Origin: Toxorhynchites rutilus septentrionalis
Lineage: Eukaryota; Arthropoda; Insecta; Diptera; Culicidae
DNA: 64,000 nucleotides
Assembly (NCBI RefSeq): GCF_029784135.1
Contig: NC_073746.1
Location: 225,631,882-225,695,881 of the forward strand
Reading direction: 5' to 3'
Shown in pieces: positions 27,540 to 40,528 of the stretch (position 1 is the first letter of the stretch; the number at the start of each line of letters is the position of its first letter). A model generated the notes under the pieces. The model worked only from the letters and a program-made list of their open reading frames with translations, ran no database searches and had not been told where the DNA came from. A program made the position numbers and the translations under genes.

Positions 27540-30500
27540 TCACACACGAACATCGATAGATTTAAGGAAAACATATATTTGGGACATGTAATCAAGGTCT
27601 AACCGAGCCAACACATCTCTCACCGGCACATTGGGCTGCCTTCCTCTAGCCCGAAGGGAGTTCTCTAAATTCGATCTGGCAACAAGATACACCTCACACG
27701 ACCAAACAACGTGTTCGATGTCGTGGTAACCTCGGCCACAAACGCAGATATTGCTGCCGGCCAGATTGAAACGAAAGAGTAGCGCGTCTAACGAACAGTG
27801 ATTGGACATGAGTCGGGAGAAGGTGCGAATAAAGTCCCGACTCAAGTCCAGACTTTTGAACCATGGTTTGAGGCTAACCTTAGGGATAATCGAGTGAAAC
27901 CACCGGCCCAATTCATCTTCGTTCCATTTGCGTTGCCAGTTAGCGATGGTATTTTTACGGACTAAAGAGTAAAATTCATTGAAGGCGATTTGACGCTGAT
28001 AAATATCGCCTTCAATCGCACCTACCTTTGCTAATGAGTCAGCCCTCTCATTACCCGGAATTGAGCAATGAGAAGGGACCCACACAAAGGTAATGACATA
28101 ACAGCGTCTGGATAAAGCACTCAAAATTTTTCGTATTCTCTCAAGGAAGTACGGCGAGTGCTTTTCCGGCCTCACTGAACGGATAGCTTCGACAGAGCTA
28201 AGACTATCCGTTACAATGTAATAGTGTTCAACAGGTCGTGAGGCGACGCTGTCCAGCGCCCAATGAATTGCTGCCAATTCAGCAATATACACTGAGCAAG
28301 GATTCTGAAGACTGTGTGAGGTGCTAAAAAATTCGTTGAACACTCCAAATCCTGTGGACTCATTTATAGTGGACCCATCAGTAAAGTACATATTATCACA
28401 ATTGATACCCCTATATTTTTCATCGAAGATCGTTGGAGCGATCCTCGATCGTTGGTAATCTGAATATCCATGGATATCTTGCTTCATGGACAGATCAAAA
28501 TGCACAGAGGAATTGATGTAGTCAGGGAAACAAACACGGTTGGGAATATACAAAGAAGAATCAACCTGCATGGAGATGAATTCATGATATGAACTCATGA
28601 ATCCGGAGTGAAAATTTAGCTCGATCAGCCGCTCAAAATTTCCGATCACCAATAGGTTCATGACCTTACACCGGATGAAGAACCGAAGAGATAATAAATT
28701 GAAGCGATCTTTTAGTGGGAGTAGGCCTGCCAAAACCTCGAGACTCATGGTATGCGTTGAGGGCATACATCCCAACGCAATACGGAGACAAAGATACTGA
28801 ATTCGCTCGAGTTTAATTAAGTGTGTTTTGGCAGCTGATTGAAAACAGAAACTGCCATACTCCATCACTGAGAGAATAGTTGTTCTATACAACATTATAA
28901 GATCTTCGGGATGGGCTCCCCACCAGGTGCCGGTAATTGTACGGAGAAAATTTATTCTTTGTTGGCATTTTTTACTCAGATACCTAATATGGGCCCCCCA
29001 AGTACATTTGGAGTCGAACCAGACCCCAAGATACTTGAATGACATAGCATGAGTGATCGGATTACCCAAAAGTTGAAGCTTTGGTTTTGCTGGTCTATGC
29101 TTCCTAGAAAAAACCACCATCTCTGTTTTCTCCGTGGAGAATTCGATCCCTAGCCCAATGGCCCAGGTTGAAAAATTGTTCAAAGTATCTTGTAAGGGTC
29201 CTTGCAGGTCGGATTCGTTTGATCCTACGACAGACACCACTCCGTCATCTGCAAGTTGTCTTAGGCTGCAATTTTGTGTAAGACAATTGTCGATGTCGCT
29301 TACATAGAAGTTGTACAAAAGGGGGCTTAAACATGAGCCCTGGGGGAGGCCCATGTAGGAGGCCCGATTTACTGTCGAATCCCCGTGAGAAAAATTCAAC
29401 TGTTTCTCACAAAGCAAGTTATATAACATATTATTCAACAGAGGCGGCAGACCCCGAGAGTGTAATTTGTCTGACAAAACCTCTATTGAAACAAAGGCCC
29501 CCTTTATGTCCAAGAATACTGAAGCCATTTGTTTTTTTTCGGCGTAAGCCATTTGAATTTCTGAAGAAAGCAACGCAAGACAATCATTCGTCCCCTTGCC
29601 CCTGCGGAACCCATATTGTGTATCTGAGAGTAAGCCATTCGTTTCAACCCAATGATCAAGGCGAAACAAGATCATTTTCTCCAACAATTTCCGTATACAA
29701 GACAGCATTGCTATTGGGCGGTACGAATTGAAGTCGGACGCGGGTTTTCCGGGTTTTTGAATAGCTATAATTCGCACTTGTCTCCAATCATCTGGAACAA
29801 TATTATGCTCCAGAAACCGATTGAATAAATTCAACAAGCGATGTTTCGCCACATCAGGGAGGTTTTTTAACAAGTTGAACTTAATTCTATCCGTTCCTGG
29901 AGCAGAATTGTTACATGAAAGGAGAGCAAGAGAGAATTCTACCATCGAAAACTCAGAATCAAGATCGCACCTATCTTGTGGTATATCTCGAACAATTTTC
30001 TGCACGGGAGCGGAATCGGGACAAACCTTCCGTGCAAAATTAAAAATCCATCGATGTGAATATTCTTCGCTTTCATTCGTTGAAGAGCGATTTCTCATGT
30101 TTCGAGCCACTTTCCATAATTTTTTCATTGATGTTTCTCGTGACAAACCTCCCACGAAATTTCGCCAATAAGCACGTTTTTTCCCTTTGATCAAATTTTT
30201 GAACTGATTTTCAAGGTGCAAATACGTTTGAAAATTCTTAATGGTTCCACGTTTCCGAAAAGCTTTAAATGCGTTCGATTTATCCTGATAAAGCTTGGAA
30301 CATTGGCTATCCCACCATGGATTGGGAGGCCTTTGACGAAAAGTGGAGCCTGGGATGGGTTTCGTTTGAGCGCGAACCGCGCTGTCATATATCAAACGAG
30401 AAAGGAAGTTATACTCCTCCAATGGAGGCAAACCATCTCTGGAATTGATGGCTAGAGCAACTGCGTCCGCATATTTTTCCCAGTCAATGTGTCTTGTGAG

Positions 30501-31145
30501 GTCATATGCCATGTTTATAGATTCAGAAGAATTCGAACCAATGGTGATGGAAATTTTGATTGGCAAGTGGTCACTGCCGTTGGGGTCCTGGATTACATTC
30601 CACTTGCAATCTAACGATAGTGAATTCGAGCAAAGCGAGAGGTCAAGAGCACTTGGGTTAGCAGGAGGTTTAGGTACACGTGTTGTTTCCCCAGTGTTCA
30701 AAACGGTCATATTGAAGCTGTTACAAAGGTCATATATCAACAATGAACGATTGTCGTCGTACTGTTCCCCCCAGGCAGTTCCGTGAGAGTTGAAGTCTCC
30801 CAAGATCAATCGTGGCTCAGGAAGGAGTGAGCACATGTCAACAAGTTGATTGCGGCTAACCGCAGCTCTCGGAGGCCAATACAAGCTGACAATACAGAGG
30901 TCTTTGCCTCTGATGTTTGCATGACAAGCAACAGCTTCGATCCCTCCAATAGGTGGAAGGTCAATTCGAAAAAATGAGTGGCACTTATTGATACCCAATA
31001 GCACCCCTCCGTATCTGTCATCACGGTCCAAGCGTATGATATTAAAATTGTGGAAAGAGAGATCATCTCGCGAAGAAAGCCAAGTTTCGGACAGAGCAAA
31101 AACATCACAATTGAACTTATGAATTAAAAATTTGAATGTATCCAA
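27540..31145 (-). CDS. ORF2 polyprotein, copy D: endonuclease, reverse transcriptase, RNase H
   Basis: 1201 codons from the TTG at 31145, with the same domains and catalytic residues as ORF2 of copy B. The one protein difference I see is residue 451, Ser in B and Pro here (HNIVPDDW). The probable native ATG is at 31215-31217, overlapping the ORF1 stop, and the same in-frame TGA sits at 31170-31172 in place of the conserved Trp. That shared lesion argues that B and D descend from one already-damaged copy. Confidence 0.9.
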   Translation of the reverse strand: MDTFKFLIHKFNCDVFALSETWLSSRDDLSFHNFNIIRLDRDDRYGGVLLGINKCHSFFRIDLPPIGGIEAVACHANIRGKDLCIVSLYWPPRAAVSRNQLVDMCSLLPEPRLILGDFNSHGTAWGEQYDDNRSLLIYDLCNSFNMTVLNTGETTRVPKPPANPSALDLSLCSNSLSLDCKWNVIQDPNGSDHLPIKISITIGSNSSESINMAYDLTRHIDWEKYADAVALAINSRDGLPPLEEYNFLSRLIYDSAVRAQTKPIPGSTFRQRPPNPWWDSQCSKLYQDKSNAFKAFRKRGTIKNFQTYLHLENQFKNLIKGKKRAYWRNFVGGLSRETSMKKLWKVARNMRNRSSTNESEEYSHRWIFNFARKVCPDSAPVQKIVRDIPQDRCDLDSEFSMVEFSLALLSCNNSAPGTDRIKFNLLKNLPDVAKHRLLNLFNRFLEHNIVPDDWRQVRIIAIQKPGKPASDFNSYRPIAMLSCIRKLLEKMILFRLDHWVETNGLLSDTQYGFRRGKGTNDCLALLSSEIQMAYAEKKQMASVFLDIKGAFVSIEVLSDKLHSRGLPPLLNNMLYNLLCEKQLNFSHGDSTVNRASYMGLPQGSCLSPLLYNFYVSDIDNCLTQNCSLRQLADDGVVSVVGSNESDLQGPLQDTLNNFSTWAIGLGIEFSTEKTEMVVFSRKHRPAKPKLQLLGNPITHAMSFKYLGVWFDSKCTWGAHIRYLSKKCQQRINFLRTITGTWWGAHPEDLIMLYRTTILSVMEYGSFCFQSAAKTHLIKLERIQYLCLRIALGCMPSTHTMSLEVLAGLLPLKDRFNLLSLRFFIRCKVMNLLVIGNFERLIELNFHSGFMSSYHEFISMQVDSSLYIPNRVCFPDYINSSVHFDLSMKQDIHGYSDYQRSRIAPTIFDEKYRGINCDNMYFTDGSTINESTGFGVFNEFFSTSHSLQNPCSVYIAELAAIHWALDSVASRPVEHYYIVTDSLSSVEAIRSVRPEKHSPYFLERIRKILSALSRRCYVITFVWVPSHCSIPGNERADSLAKVGAIEGDIYQRQIAFNEFYSLVRKNTIANWQRKWNEDELGRWFHSIIPKVSLKPWFKSLDLSRDFIRTFSRLMSNHCSLDALLFRFNLAGSNICVCGRGYHDIEHVVWSCEVYLVARSNLENSLRARGRQPNVPVRDVLARLDLDYMSQIYVFLKSIDVRV

Positions 31146-31209
31146 TTTAGGGATAAGACTACGACAATTTCACTGTAAAACAGTGATATCTCCGACCTCT
31201 CTATTTAAA

Positions 31210-32778
31210 TTAGACATCAAGAGAGATAATCATTGCAAGGAGGGGCCATGTTTGCATCAATTGTTGCAAAATTGTCTTTAATACTGGAAGCATTGAAATG
31301 ACAATGGTTCTGATGGAGTCGGAAACATTAAAACACTTGAAGATTTGGTCCAAAAGGTCAGACAACTTTATAAATCCCGATTGGGAAGATGAACTGGAAG
31401 GAAAAACAGGAACAGTTGGGGTTTTTGATGTCCCCTCGAGTGCTGGGCCATTCGAAGGTGAATTATTCCCACGGAAACCAGGAGGAACTTGATTTTGCTT
31501 GTCCGCTGCACTCGATTTTTTAGGCATGCTAACAGGGGGTATCACCGGAGGGGCTTGTCCTTGAACTTTGGGAGTGGTCATATTTTTGCGCCGGGGATTC
31601 CCTTGGAAAATGAACGGTGTGCCCCCGTTAGCTATGTCCGCTTCTATTTCGTCAACGGGCAACGTGGCGAAGACATTTTGTGTGTTGATTGGTTGTTGTT
31701 GTTGGGCCAGTGGCGAAGCGCCCTTTAAAATATCCGCAAAAGTGCGTTTCGAGTGTTCCTTCAAAGAGCGCTTCTGTTTCTCCCAGCGACTCTTGTAAGT
31801 TTCACAAACTGAGAGCTCGTGTGGGGATCCCCCGCAATATGGACATTTATGCTCAGTCGCACTGCAGGATTTCCCCTCATGTTGCTCTCCGCAAGTGGCA
31901 CAGCGCTCCTTGTTGGCACAATAATCTGAAGTGTGACCAACTGACTTGCATTTTTGGCAAGTCATGGGCTTTGGCACGAAGAGTCGCACAGGCAATCTCA
32001 ATTTGCCCACCATGACGTAGTCAGGTAGAGCGGAACCAGCAAAAGTTACTCGAAACGAGTCTGACGGCGTGAATTTAGTTTTTCCCTCTTCTTGGGATAC
32101 TTTTCCTAGTTGGCGGCTGTCCAAAATTTTAACACCCACCAACGGGAGTCTTTTAAATTTACCAACTCCTTCTTTTATCATTTCGCACGTCAGACCAGTT
32201 TCAGTTACCACCCCCGAGATTTCTACGTCATGGGAGGGCACGTAGACGCGATACTCTAGGGAGAATCTCTCGTCGATCACAATTGCATTCGCGTGTTTCC
32301 GATCACTCACGACAACACGCAGTTTGTTCGGTCTAACCTTAGAGATTTCGACCACGGAGGAATATAATCTTGCCAGATCTTTCGAAACCTGAATGACATT
32401 AATTGCCTTTCCTTTTGGTTTAGGCCGGAAAAAAACAACCCATGGACCAGCTCCAAGTGCATCGTCTGGATAGACCTTGACACGAGGAGAGGAAACAACT
32501 GAGGGGGAGGACGAGGTCGATTGTTGAACGGGAGCGGTATCAGTAGGGCTGGGAGGCAAGTTCGGTAGTAGAGCGGAAGCGGGAGCGGGAGATTGAGGGG
32601 GCGAAGAGGAAAAGTTTGCCAATTTTCTTGAGGGGGGCTTGTTAAGGTAGATTACCTCTTTCTCTGAAGAGACATCTTCTGAGGGGGGAACGCGTTTAAG
32701 CGACTTCCCAGCCCCCGTTGTAGCTAGTGAGGAGGAAACAGTAGTTTCAAACTCCATGTCAACATGACCTTCTGCCAT
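31210..32778 (-). CDS. ORF1 (Gag-like, three CCHC knuckles), copy D
   Basis: 522 codons, identical in protein to ORF1 of copy B: Ser/Pro-rich N-terminus, folded middle, three zinc knuckles at about residues 274-325, Gln/Pro/Ser-rich tail. The stop at 31210-31212 overlaps the ORF2 ATG by 8 nt. Confidence 0.9.
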   Translation of the reverse strand: MAEGHVDMEFETTVSSSLATTGAGKSLKRVPPSEDVSSEKEVIYLNKPPSRKLANFSSSPPQSPAPASALLPNLPPSPTDTAPVQQSTSSSPSVVSSPRVKVYPDDALGAGPWVVFFRPKPKGKAINVIQVSKDLARLYSSVVEISKVRPNKLRVVVSDRKHANAIVIDERFSLEYRVYVPSHDVEISGVVTETGLTCEMIKEGVGKFKRLPLVGVKILDSRQLGKVSQEEGKTKFTPSDSFRVTFAGSALPDYVMVGKLRLPVRLFVPKPMTCQKCKSVGHTSDYCANKERCATCGEQHEGKSCSATEHKCPYCGGSPHELSVCETYKSRWEKQKRSLKEHSKRTFADILKGASPLAQQQQPINTQNVFATLPVDEIEADIANGGTPFIFQGNPRRKNMTTPKVQGQAPPVIPPVSMPKKSSAADKQNQVPPGFRGNNSPSNGPALEGTSKTPTVPVFPSSSSSQSGFIKLSDLLDQIFKCFNVSDSIRTIVISMLPVLKTILQQLMQTWPLLAMIISLDV

Positions 32779-33114
32779 TACGGCAGATATAAAATAATAT
32801 AATTATTATTTTTTTTTTGTATTTCTAAACCTAATATATATTATACCTAAATCGCACACCAATGCGAATGAAATGAAGCGGTGTCTCAATCGAACCGCGT
32901 GGCAATCGCTCGGCACAGATGCAACGGTATATCGCACCACAACACGATGATGGAATCGATGACGATGCTAAAGCACACACAGCGATGATACGGCACACGC
33001 ACCGCGTCCGCCGTGGAGGACTTCTTCCTCACGCTGGTAGTGATTGCTGCTCTCCTCACTCGCGCAATAAAGAGAACCCCGTTAGGGTGAAATAACTTCA
33101 CCAGCCACGAACTG
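32779..33114 (-). promoter_or_regulatory. 5' UTR and internal promoter region, copy D
   Basis: Same 336 bp as at 448-783 and 10737-11072, starting with CAGTTCGTGGCTGG on the minus strand. Confidence 0.5.
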
Positions 33115-33538
33115 ATAACGGTATAATCTCCACTTTATAATAGACGCGAACAAATTTGCGACCGATGTCTTCGGACTGCGCGAGCTGAATGATCGCATGA
33201 ACCATGGACAAGTCAAAAACATGTTTTTTGACAAAATGCCGGCCGTTTGAAAAAAATGTCGTCTTTAAAGTTTTTTCTCCTGTTTCCCGATTTTTTGAAA
33301 ATAGTCAAATTTCAAAAATATTATTTCTTATTGGTTTATACCATAGAGAGACGCGTACAGATTGTGTTCTTATAAATACGACATAAATCGGTTCAGTAGA
33401 ACTTGAGATATCGTGTACGCCAGTTTGAAAAATTTAGTTTCGAGTGAAGTTTTTTGACCGTACCAGGTTAAAAACCGCATCACTAAAATGGTTATAACTC
33501 GATAATTAATAAGATTTTCGAAAACGGTATATTCTTGA

Positions 33539-34290
33539 ATGCCTGAACCTCAGAAATATGAAGAAAAAAAAATAGTTTGTTCAGGCAGGCACTCTTCTTC
33601 GAACGCATTTTCATGGGCTCATGGGCTCGATTTTCAAAGTCTGTGCGAGCTGCCTGAATTCGACATTATTCTGTACCAAAGAATAATCAAGCCAGTACCC
33701 ATAATTAATGTGGATGGGGGACCAGACGAGAACCCTCGTATTAAAAAGGTTATATATATTTTTGATCCATCATTTTAATCAATTGAATCTTGATGCAATA
33801 TTAGTTGCTACAAATTTTCCAGCACGCAATGCATTCAACTGAGTTGAAAGTGGGAATGTACCTCTTTCTCGGTAGGTTAAATACTTCTTCGTGATCAAGG
33901 GATAAGGGATCTCACTTGGATGAAAAACTCAAAACAAGAGGCCCGGAATTGGAAACAAAACATTTTTAGTATGCAGGGGAATTGTTAACTTATTTGTGGA
34001 ATAACCTAGCGATCGATAGTTATCCCGTCAAAGCAGAATATATTAAACTCCCAAATCGACGAAGCGGAATTAGTACGATATTAAGCCGAGTGGTTTGCTC
34101 GTCACGTAAGAACATCCCAAGGCCTTTTGCAAGTAGTGAAATGTAACGACAGGAACTGCTGCAATGAACGAAGGGTTAGTTACTTTTGTGTAAATCAACA
34201 TCAATTTATACCAGTCCATGTTCTTCTCAGCTAAATACCAGATGGTTTGAAAGTACCAATCCAAACAGATGTGAGCATTAATTTTCCGTC
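33539..34290 (+). pseudogene. DGGPDENPR-type relic, spacer 4
   Basis: Same fragment and same lesions as at 1208-1960. Confidence 0.45.
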
Positions 34291-35371
34291 TTGGTTTGTT
34301 ATAAATTTAATGAACTACGTGTCTCTGTTATTTTTCAATTTTATACTTTAAAGTAAATAAATATAATTAAATGAAAAAACTCCAGATTTTTTTTCAACTT
34401 CATTCAGTTTGTTATAGTCATGTCAGCCTCCTCAAAACAAAATTATAATTATCGGTTACTAAATAATTGATAAGCATTATTTCATTTTCCGTAAACTTTA
34501 ATCAATCAGTATCGTTGATTTTTTGAGGTTATCGTCATTTAGGAACATGCAAAGCAATTGATAGATATAGACGAAAGTTCTTCCGAAGTCACTACTTGCT
34601 TGTAAAGAACTTCCGTCTGACACATTTGATTCCGACTGGTGCAGATATCTGATTCTTTTACGTTAATATTCTCATTACTTAAAAAAGCTAAAACATTTTC
34701 AAACTACTTTGAATTTGTGTAAAGATTAGCGTTACGTAACATAAGGAGGAGGACGGTTCGTGTTGCGTTACTTTTTGTTACAAAGGGGGGGGGGGGGGGG
34801 TGTAAGGAGGAGGTGGTTCCAAAAACTTCGTTTTAAGCGTTACGTAATTTGTAAACGACGCCTAGCGAAAATGAGATGATTATATTTACATAGACTCTCT
34901 ATCTTGTAGGCTAGTTTATCTCCGATATTTGTTGAGTTTTTGGCAAGAAAATTGTTTACAATGATAGGAAAGACTGAGAGGGTTGTAGAAAAATATCGAA
35001 CCCGCTATTTTTGTCGGCGACCATTGTTCGCGCCACAACATGTCCTGAGTGTCTTCTTTCCGAGCTAAGCGGAAAGTTTTGAAAATGTGACGCGAGCAAA
35101 GCAGAAATCTATGCTCCGCCCGCTCGACATCATCACCAGCTAATGCAACGGGAGAGAAAGGGAAGAAAACTCTTTGTATATAGGAAAAGTGTGTACATAA
35201 TATCCTTTAGTTTAATTCCATTTTGACTCCATTTCCAACCACCATTAACCCTCCTGTCCTCGCGTGCAAAATCAGAACACGTATACTCGCGCACGGTGTC
35301 ACAGACCGAAAATTGAGCTTCTTTGTAATATTTGTATTGTGTATTTTTTAGTTATTTTAAGAAGAGAGTGT

Positions 35372-36848
<1,477 letters not shown>

Positions 36849-36904
36849 AATTCCACCAAGGTGGTAAATTAATTACTTAAAATTGAATCCTATATCTCAA
36901 TGTA

Positions 36905-36988
<84 letters not shown>

Positions 36989-37044
36989 TACATTGAGATA
37001 TACGATTCAATTTTAAGTAATTAATTTACCACCTTGGTGGAATT
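36849..37044. repeat. 196-bp near-perfect palindrome, spacer 4
   Basis: Same arms as 4534-4717. The right arm is the 3' UTR tail of the Jockey element at 36985-40525; the left arm is an inverted copy of that tail. Confidence 0.85.
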
Positions 37045-37177
37045 GGTTTTGAATTTGATCCACTAAATCTAAGCCTAACCTACTATAAACTAATAATCAA
37101 ATATACTAAGCAGACCTAACCTAACCTAACGTACTATGTACAAGTCGCGTATTAAAGCATGCTTTGAGGCATGGCAT

Positions 37178-37828
37178 TTAGTAAAAAATTTTGATTATTT
37201 CATAAATTTCAGAATCTATTCTTGAGATGCAAGCCTGTTGCTGGAGGTCTGAAATTCTGATGTCAAAAGGACGATCAAGGGTCATCCTCAAGATCCTATT
37301 CTGTGCAACCTGGATTTTGTTCCTGTGAGTTTGTGCGCAAGATTCCCACACCGGAACTGCGTAAAAGATGGCAGGTGCAATGATTTGCTTGTAGACTGCC
37401 AATTTGTTTACTCTCGAGAGGCGGGATCTGCGACAGATTAACGGATATAAGCACCTAACCAGAGCGGAGCACTTCAGCAATGTTTTTTCTACATGCGAGC
37501 GGAAAATTAGTTTCTGATCCAGTAGCAAACCCAAGTATTTTACCTCAGCTGACCACTCGACCCTAGCGCCATCCATAACAACCACACAAGACGGAGGAGG
37601 TATTAGTTTTGGAGATTGACGATGGAGAAACTTAACAGTTTGGGTTTTGGAGGCATTGATTTTTATTTTCCATGGTTTTGCATAGTCAGCAAAGGAATTA
37701 AGGCATCGTTGAAGCTTGTTTGTAATTTCTCGAGGCATTCTGCCCTTGACAGCAATTGCAGTGCGAACAAAGCGAAAGAGTTTGCCCAACGCTGAGAGGA
37801 GGCTGATGGGTCTATAACTTGAAAGCAT
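37178..37828 (-). pseudogene. Jockey ORF2, thumb and C-terminal region, with RT catalytic core missing
   Basis: 216 open codons. It starts within the SSYRPISLLSALGKLF motif and jumps directly to RFVRTAIAVKG, which in relatives follows the YADD box. Reverse transcriptase motifs A to C, with the catalytic aspartates, are therefore deleted (about 190 residues by comparison with the family). The C-terminal part, including KYLGLLLD, is intact. No polymerase activity is possible. Confidence 0.75.
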
Positions 37829-37876
37829 CGTTGGATCCTTTCCGGGTTTATGAATCGGTACAATCTTTGCAATCTT

Positions 37877-38341
37877 TCAGATGTTCGGGAAGTAGTGCAA
37901 CTCTAACCATCTGTTGAAAATTGAGCTTAGGAACGAATAGACTTTGGTGTTCAGTCTCTTGAACACGAGGTTAAAAATTTCATCAAACCCGGGAGCCTTC
38001 ATATTTTTGCTGACTCTCAGCGCTGATCGAACCTGTTCGACTGTGATCCTATCATCTCTAGGCACGACACAGGAGGAGAAATCTAGATTGAGGACGCATT
38101 GCGTAACCCGATCTTCCAGTGGTCTGACCATGTTCGAACCAAGCAAATGCGATGATGCAATATGATTACCTATCGCAATTGCTTTATCGACTGGTGCTAC
38201 TAGCAGTGAATCTCCAAACTTGAGAGGAGGAACTGGCTTCGAATGCGACTTAAGGACCTTGGCTACCTTCCAGAATGGTCTGGAATGGTCATCTAAATTT
38301 TCTAATAAGTGTCCGAATTTTTCGTTCCGGAGTAAGACCAT
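37877..38341 (-). pseudogene. Jockey ORF2, region between endonuclease and RT
   Basis: 154 open codons carrying the linker and the first RT segment (KAPGFDEIFN and FNRWLELHYFPNI). It is separated from the next piece by a frameshift near 37875. Confidence 0.7.
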
Positions 38342-38416
38342 TCTGGAAGCAGCAGCCTGTTCAGATCGGCCTTATCACGTTTTCTGTCTAGAACCCCGGT
38401 CCTCTGGAACTGGCGT

Positions 38417-38833
38417 CTACGCACATTTCATAGGCGAATAAGCGAATAAGCGAATAAGGGTGTAGGAATCTATTGCAACGAACTTACCCCTCATAGGAAC
38501 ACGATGAACACACGCCTCGTCGGCTACAGTGATGGCTCGGTGAAGACTCTCTAATGCCTGATCGATATCCTCCACATTGTTGAGCGCCGGGGATTCATCA
38601 ATGTGGCTATCAACAATACGTCCGAACCGTACCCAGTTGACATGATGGTAGTCTTTTCGTAGACAGCTTGCAGGAACCACGTTAACATTGACTTCAACTA
38701 GTACTGGTTGATGATTTGAGCCAAGATCGTTGTATGTCTCTGGTTTGGATAGCTCTACGTTCGATAGGAAAAAGTCCAGAGTGGATGGATTTCCCGCCGG
38801 TGATATGAAGGTTGGCTCATCCGGGAACTGCAC
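38417..38833 (-). pseudogene. Jockey ORF2, C-terminal half of endonuclease
   Basis: 138 open codons including PSTLDFFLS and GSNHQPVLVEV, the region of the last endonuclease catalytic motif (usually SDH, here SNH). The upstream join to 38888 needs a frameshift. Confidence 0.7.
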
Positions 38834-38887
38834 TGTGTATAGCCAATGCTGGACATGATCGAAGAGAAGACGTCCGTTCTGGTTTTG

Positions 38888-39352
38888 TCAATAGTTACGC
38901 CAGGCTTCATGTCGGGCGTTGAAATCACCTACGACAATAAAGCGGGAGTTTCTTCGAGTGATGGTGGATAAGTCATTTGTAAACTGTTCTGATGAGCCGT
39001 TGTTGTTGTAGCACTGTCGAGGGCAGTATACTGCGATAAACCGAATGAATCCAGTAGATGTTTCCACATCAACACTAAGAGCCTCAATGACAGAAAAGCG
39101 GACATGAGGTTGGATGTTGTGCTTGATCCCTCTCTTGACAATAATCGCAACTTCGCCTCCCCTAGAGCAAGTGCGATCAAGTCGGATGATTTTATGAGTT
39201 GGCAACCAGAAGCTGTCACCGAACTTCAGGTGGGTCTCGGTTATCAGGCCCACATTAATGCTGTGCCTGCGAACAAAATCAGCAAGCTCGGTGGATTTTG
39301 CTCTTACAGAGCAAGCGTTCCAGGTGGCGATGGTTAACGGTTTACGATCCAT
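38888..39352 (-). pseudogene. Jockey ORF2, N-terminal half of endonuclease
   Basis: Starts at the ATG at 39352 with MDRKPLTIATWNACSVRAK, the standard Jockey ORF2 start (WNA), followed by ITETHL and VVGDFNARHEAW. These hold the first endonuclease catalytic residues. It ends in a TGA at 38888-38890, beyond which the frame is broken. The frame is open further upstream to 39409, but the family pattern favours 39352. Confidence 0.75.
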
Positions 39353-39572
39353 ACTGTATAATAAATTTACCGAGCACTTGGATCTGCTCTTGTTTGCTGC
39401 GGCACTCACGAAAAGCCGTAGTCATTTTGCTGAATATTGTTAACAGCTCGTCTGTAGAGTACAAGTCGGGGTTAGTACTCGAAGATGTTGGTAGTCGCCA
39501 GCCAGGGGGAGCAGGGGACCTTTGCCCGGTCGGAGCACTGGGAGATAAATGGGGAGCAGAAGTCTACACTCT

Positions 39573-40525
39573 CTAATTCGCTTGAGCTTTGTTGTGAGCA
39601 TGTAGAGGGGGAAATTCTTCATCTCTGAAGATCGGTGTGTTATCCTTCTTTCGTCCTGGTTGGTTAATTTTCGACGCCTGCTTACGGATATGTTTAAACG
39701 ATTCGCGTTTCGGGCACAGCCGATCGGATCCTCCGTGTTCACCTCCACAGTTGGCGCATTTGAAGACCACATTTTCAGCACCACCCACAGGGCAACCCGA
39801 AGAAGCATGACTCTTGGCGCAGATGTTGCAGCGGGGATTGATATGGCAGTAACGGGTACCATGTCCAAAGTTGAGGCACCGCTGGCACTGAGTGACATCC
39901 CGATGACCACCACGATTAGGTTCCCAACGGATAATTATCGAGAAGAGTGAGCGAATTGCTTTCAGCGCGTTTAGTGTAACTATTCCCTTAGGGAAGTGCA
40001 CCAAAAAAAAGACAGTCTGGATAATTCTTGTTGTTTTCGTCTTTCCGCTTCATGCGGAAGACAGCCGATGGAGAAATTTTGTATCGGTTTTCGATTTCAG
40101 CTTCAATTGACTTAGGATCGTAGGCTGGTAAACCCCTGATGACTACCTTGAAAGGCTTCTCACCCGGGATATCATGCGTAAAAAATTCCACTTTTTATTT
40201 TGTAAGGAAATCCGAAATGAGATCAAAGTCCACTTTCGACCTTACAATGACTTTTGTGCCAATACCGCATAGCTTGTATTCAGCAGCAACTCGTAATGAT
40301 GCAAATTCACTTATCAAGGTTTGGAGTGGCACGGTCTTCACCACTATCGCGGGGAAGTTTTACTTTCGTCACTTCCTGGCTGATCGACTTAATATGTTCA
40401 ATTGAACCGTCAAAATCACCGATGTCCCTAGCATTTGTTGCTGTGTCTCCCTCCGCACACTTTTCGATGGTCGCACCACTTTTCTTCTGTTTTTCCACTG
40501 CCCGCTGCCACGTGGTCTAGCTTAG
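39573..40525 (-). pseudogene. Jockey ORF1 (Gag-like), broken
   Basis: Three pieces in different frames: 40307-40498 (N-terminal, charged), 39988-40191 (GEKPFKVVIRGLPAYDP, a domain typical just before the knuckles) and 39573-40004, with zinc knuckles CQRCLNFGHGTRYC, CNICAKSHASSGC and CANCGGEHGGSDRLC. The pieces are joined by frameshifts. The 5' end is lost where the hAT relic begins. Confidence 0.75.
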
Positions 40526-40528
40526 GAG

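Larger units (their letters stand above)
27188..33114 (-). mobile_element. I-superfamily non-LTR retrotransposon, copy D, full length
   Basis: Complete element of 5927 bp, the same length as copy B, with 13 T at 27188-27200 and the CAGTTCGTGGCTGG start at about 33114. It is almost identical to copy B throughout. Confidence 0.9.
36985..40525 (-). mobile_element. Jockey-clade non-LTR retrotransposon, defective, with RT core deleted
   Basis: Minus-strand element with a TA-rich 3' tail, a 3' UTR carrying CCTAA units, an ORF2 in pieces and an ORF1 with zinc knuckles. It lacks RNase H, as expected for Jockey. It is the host of the array target site at 37472 and is cut off at the 5' end by the hAT relic starting at 40529. 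Confidence 0.8.
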
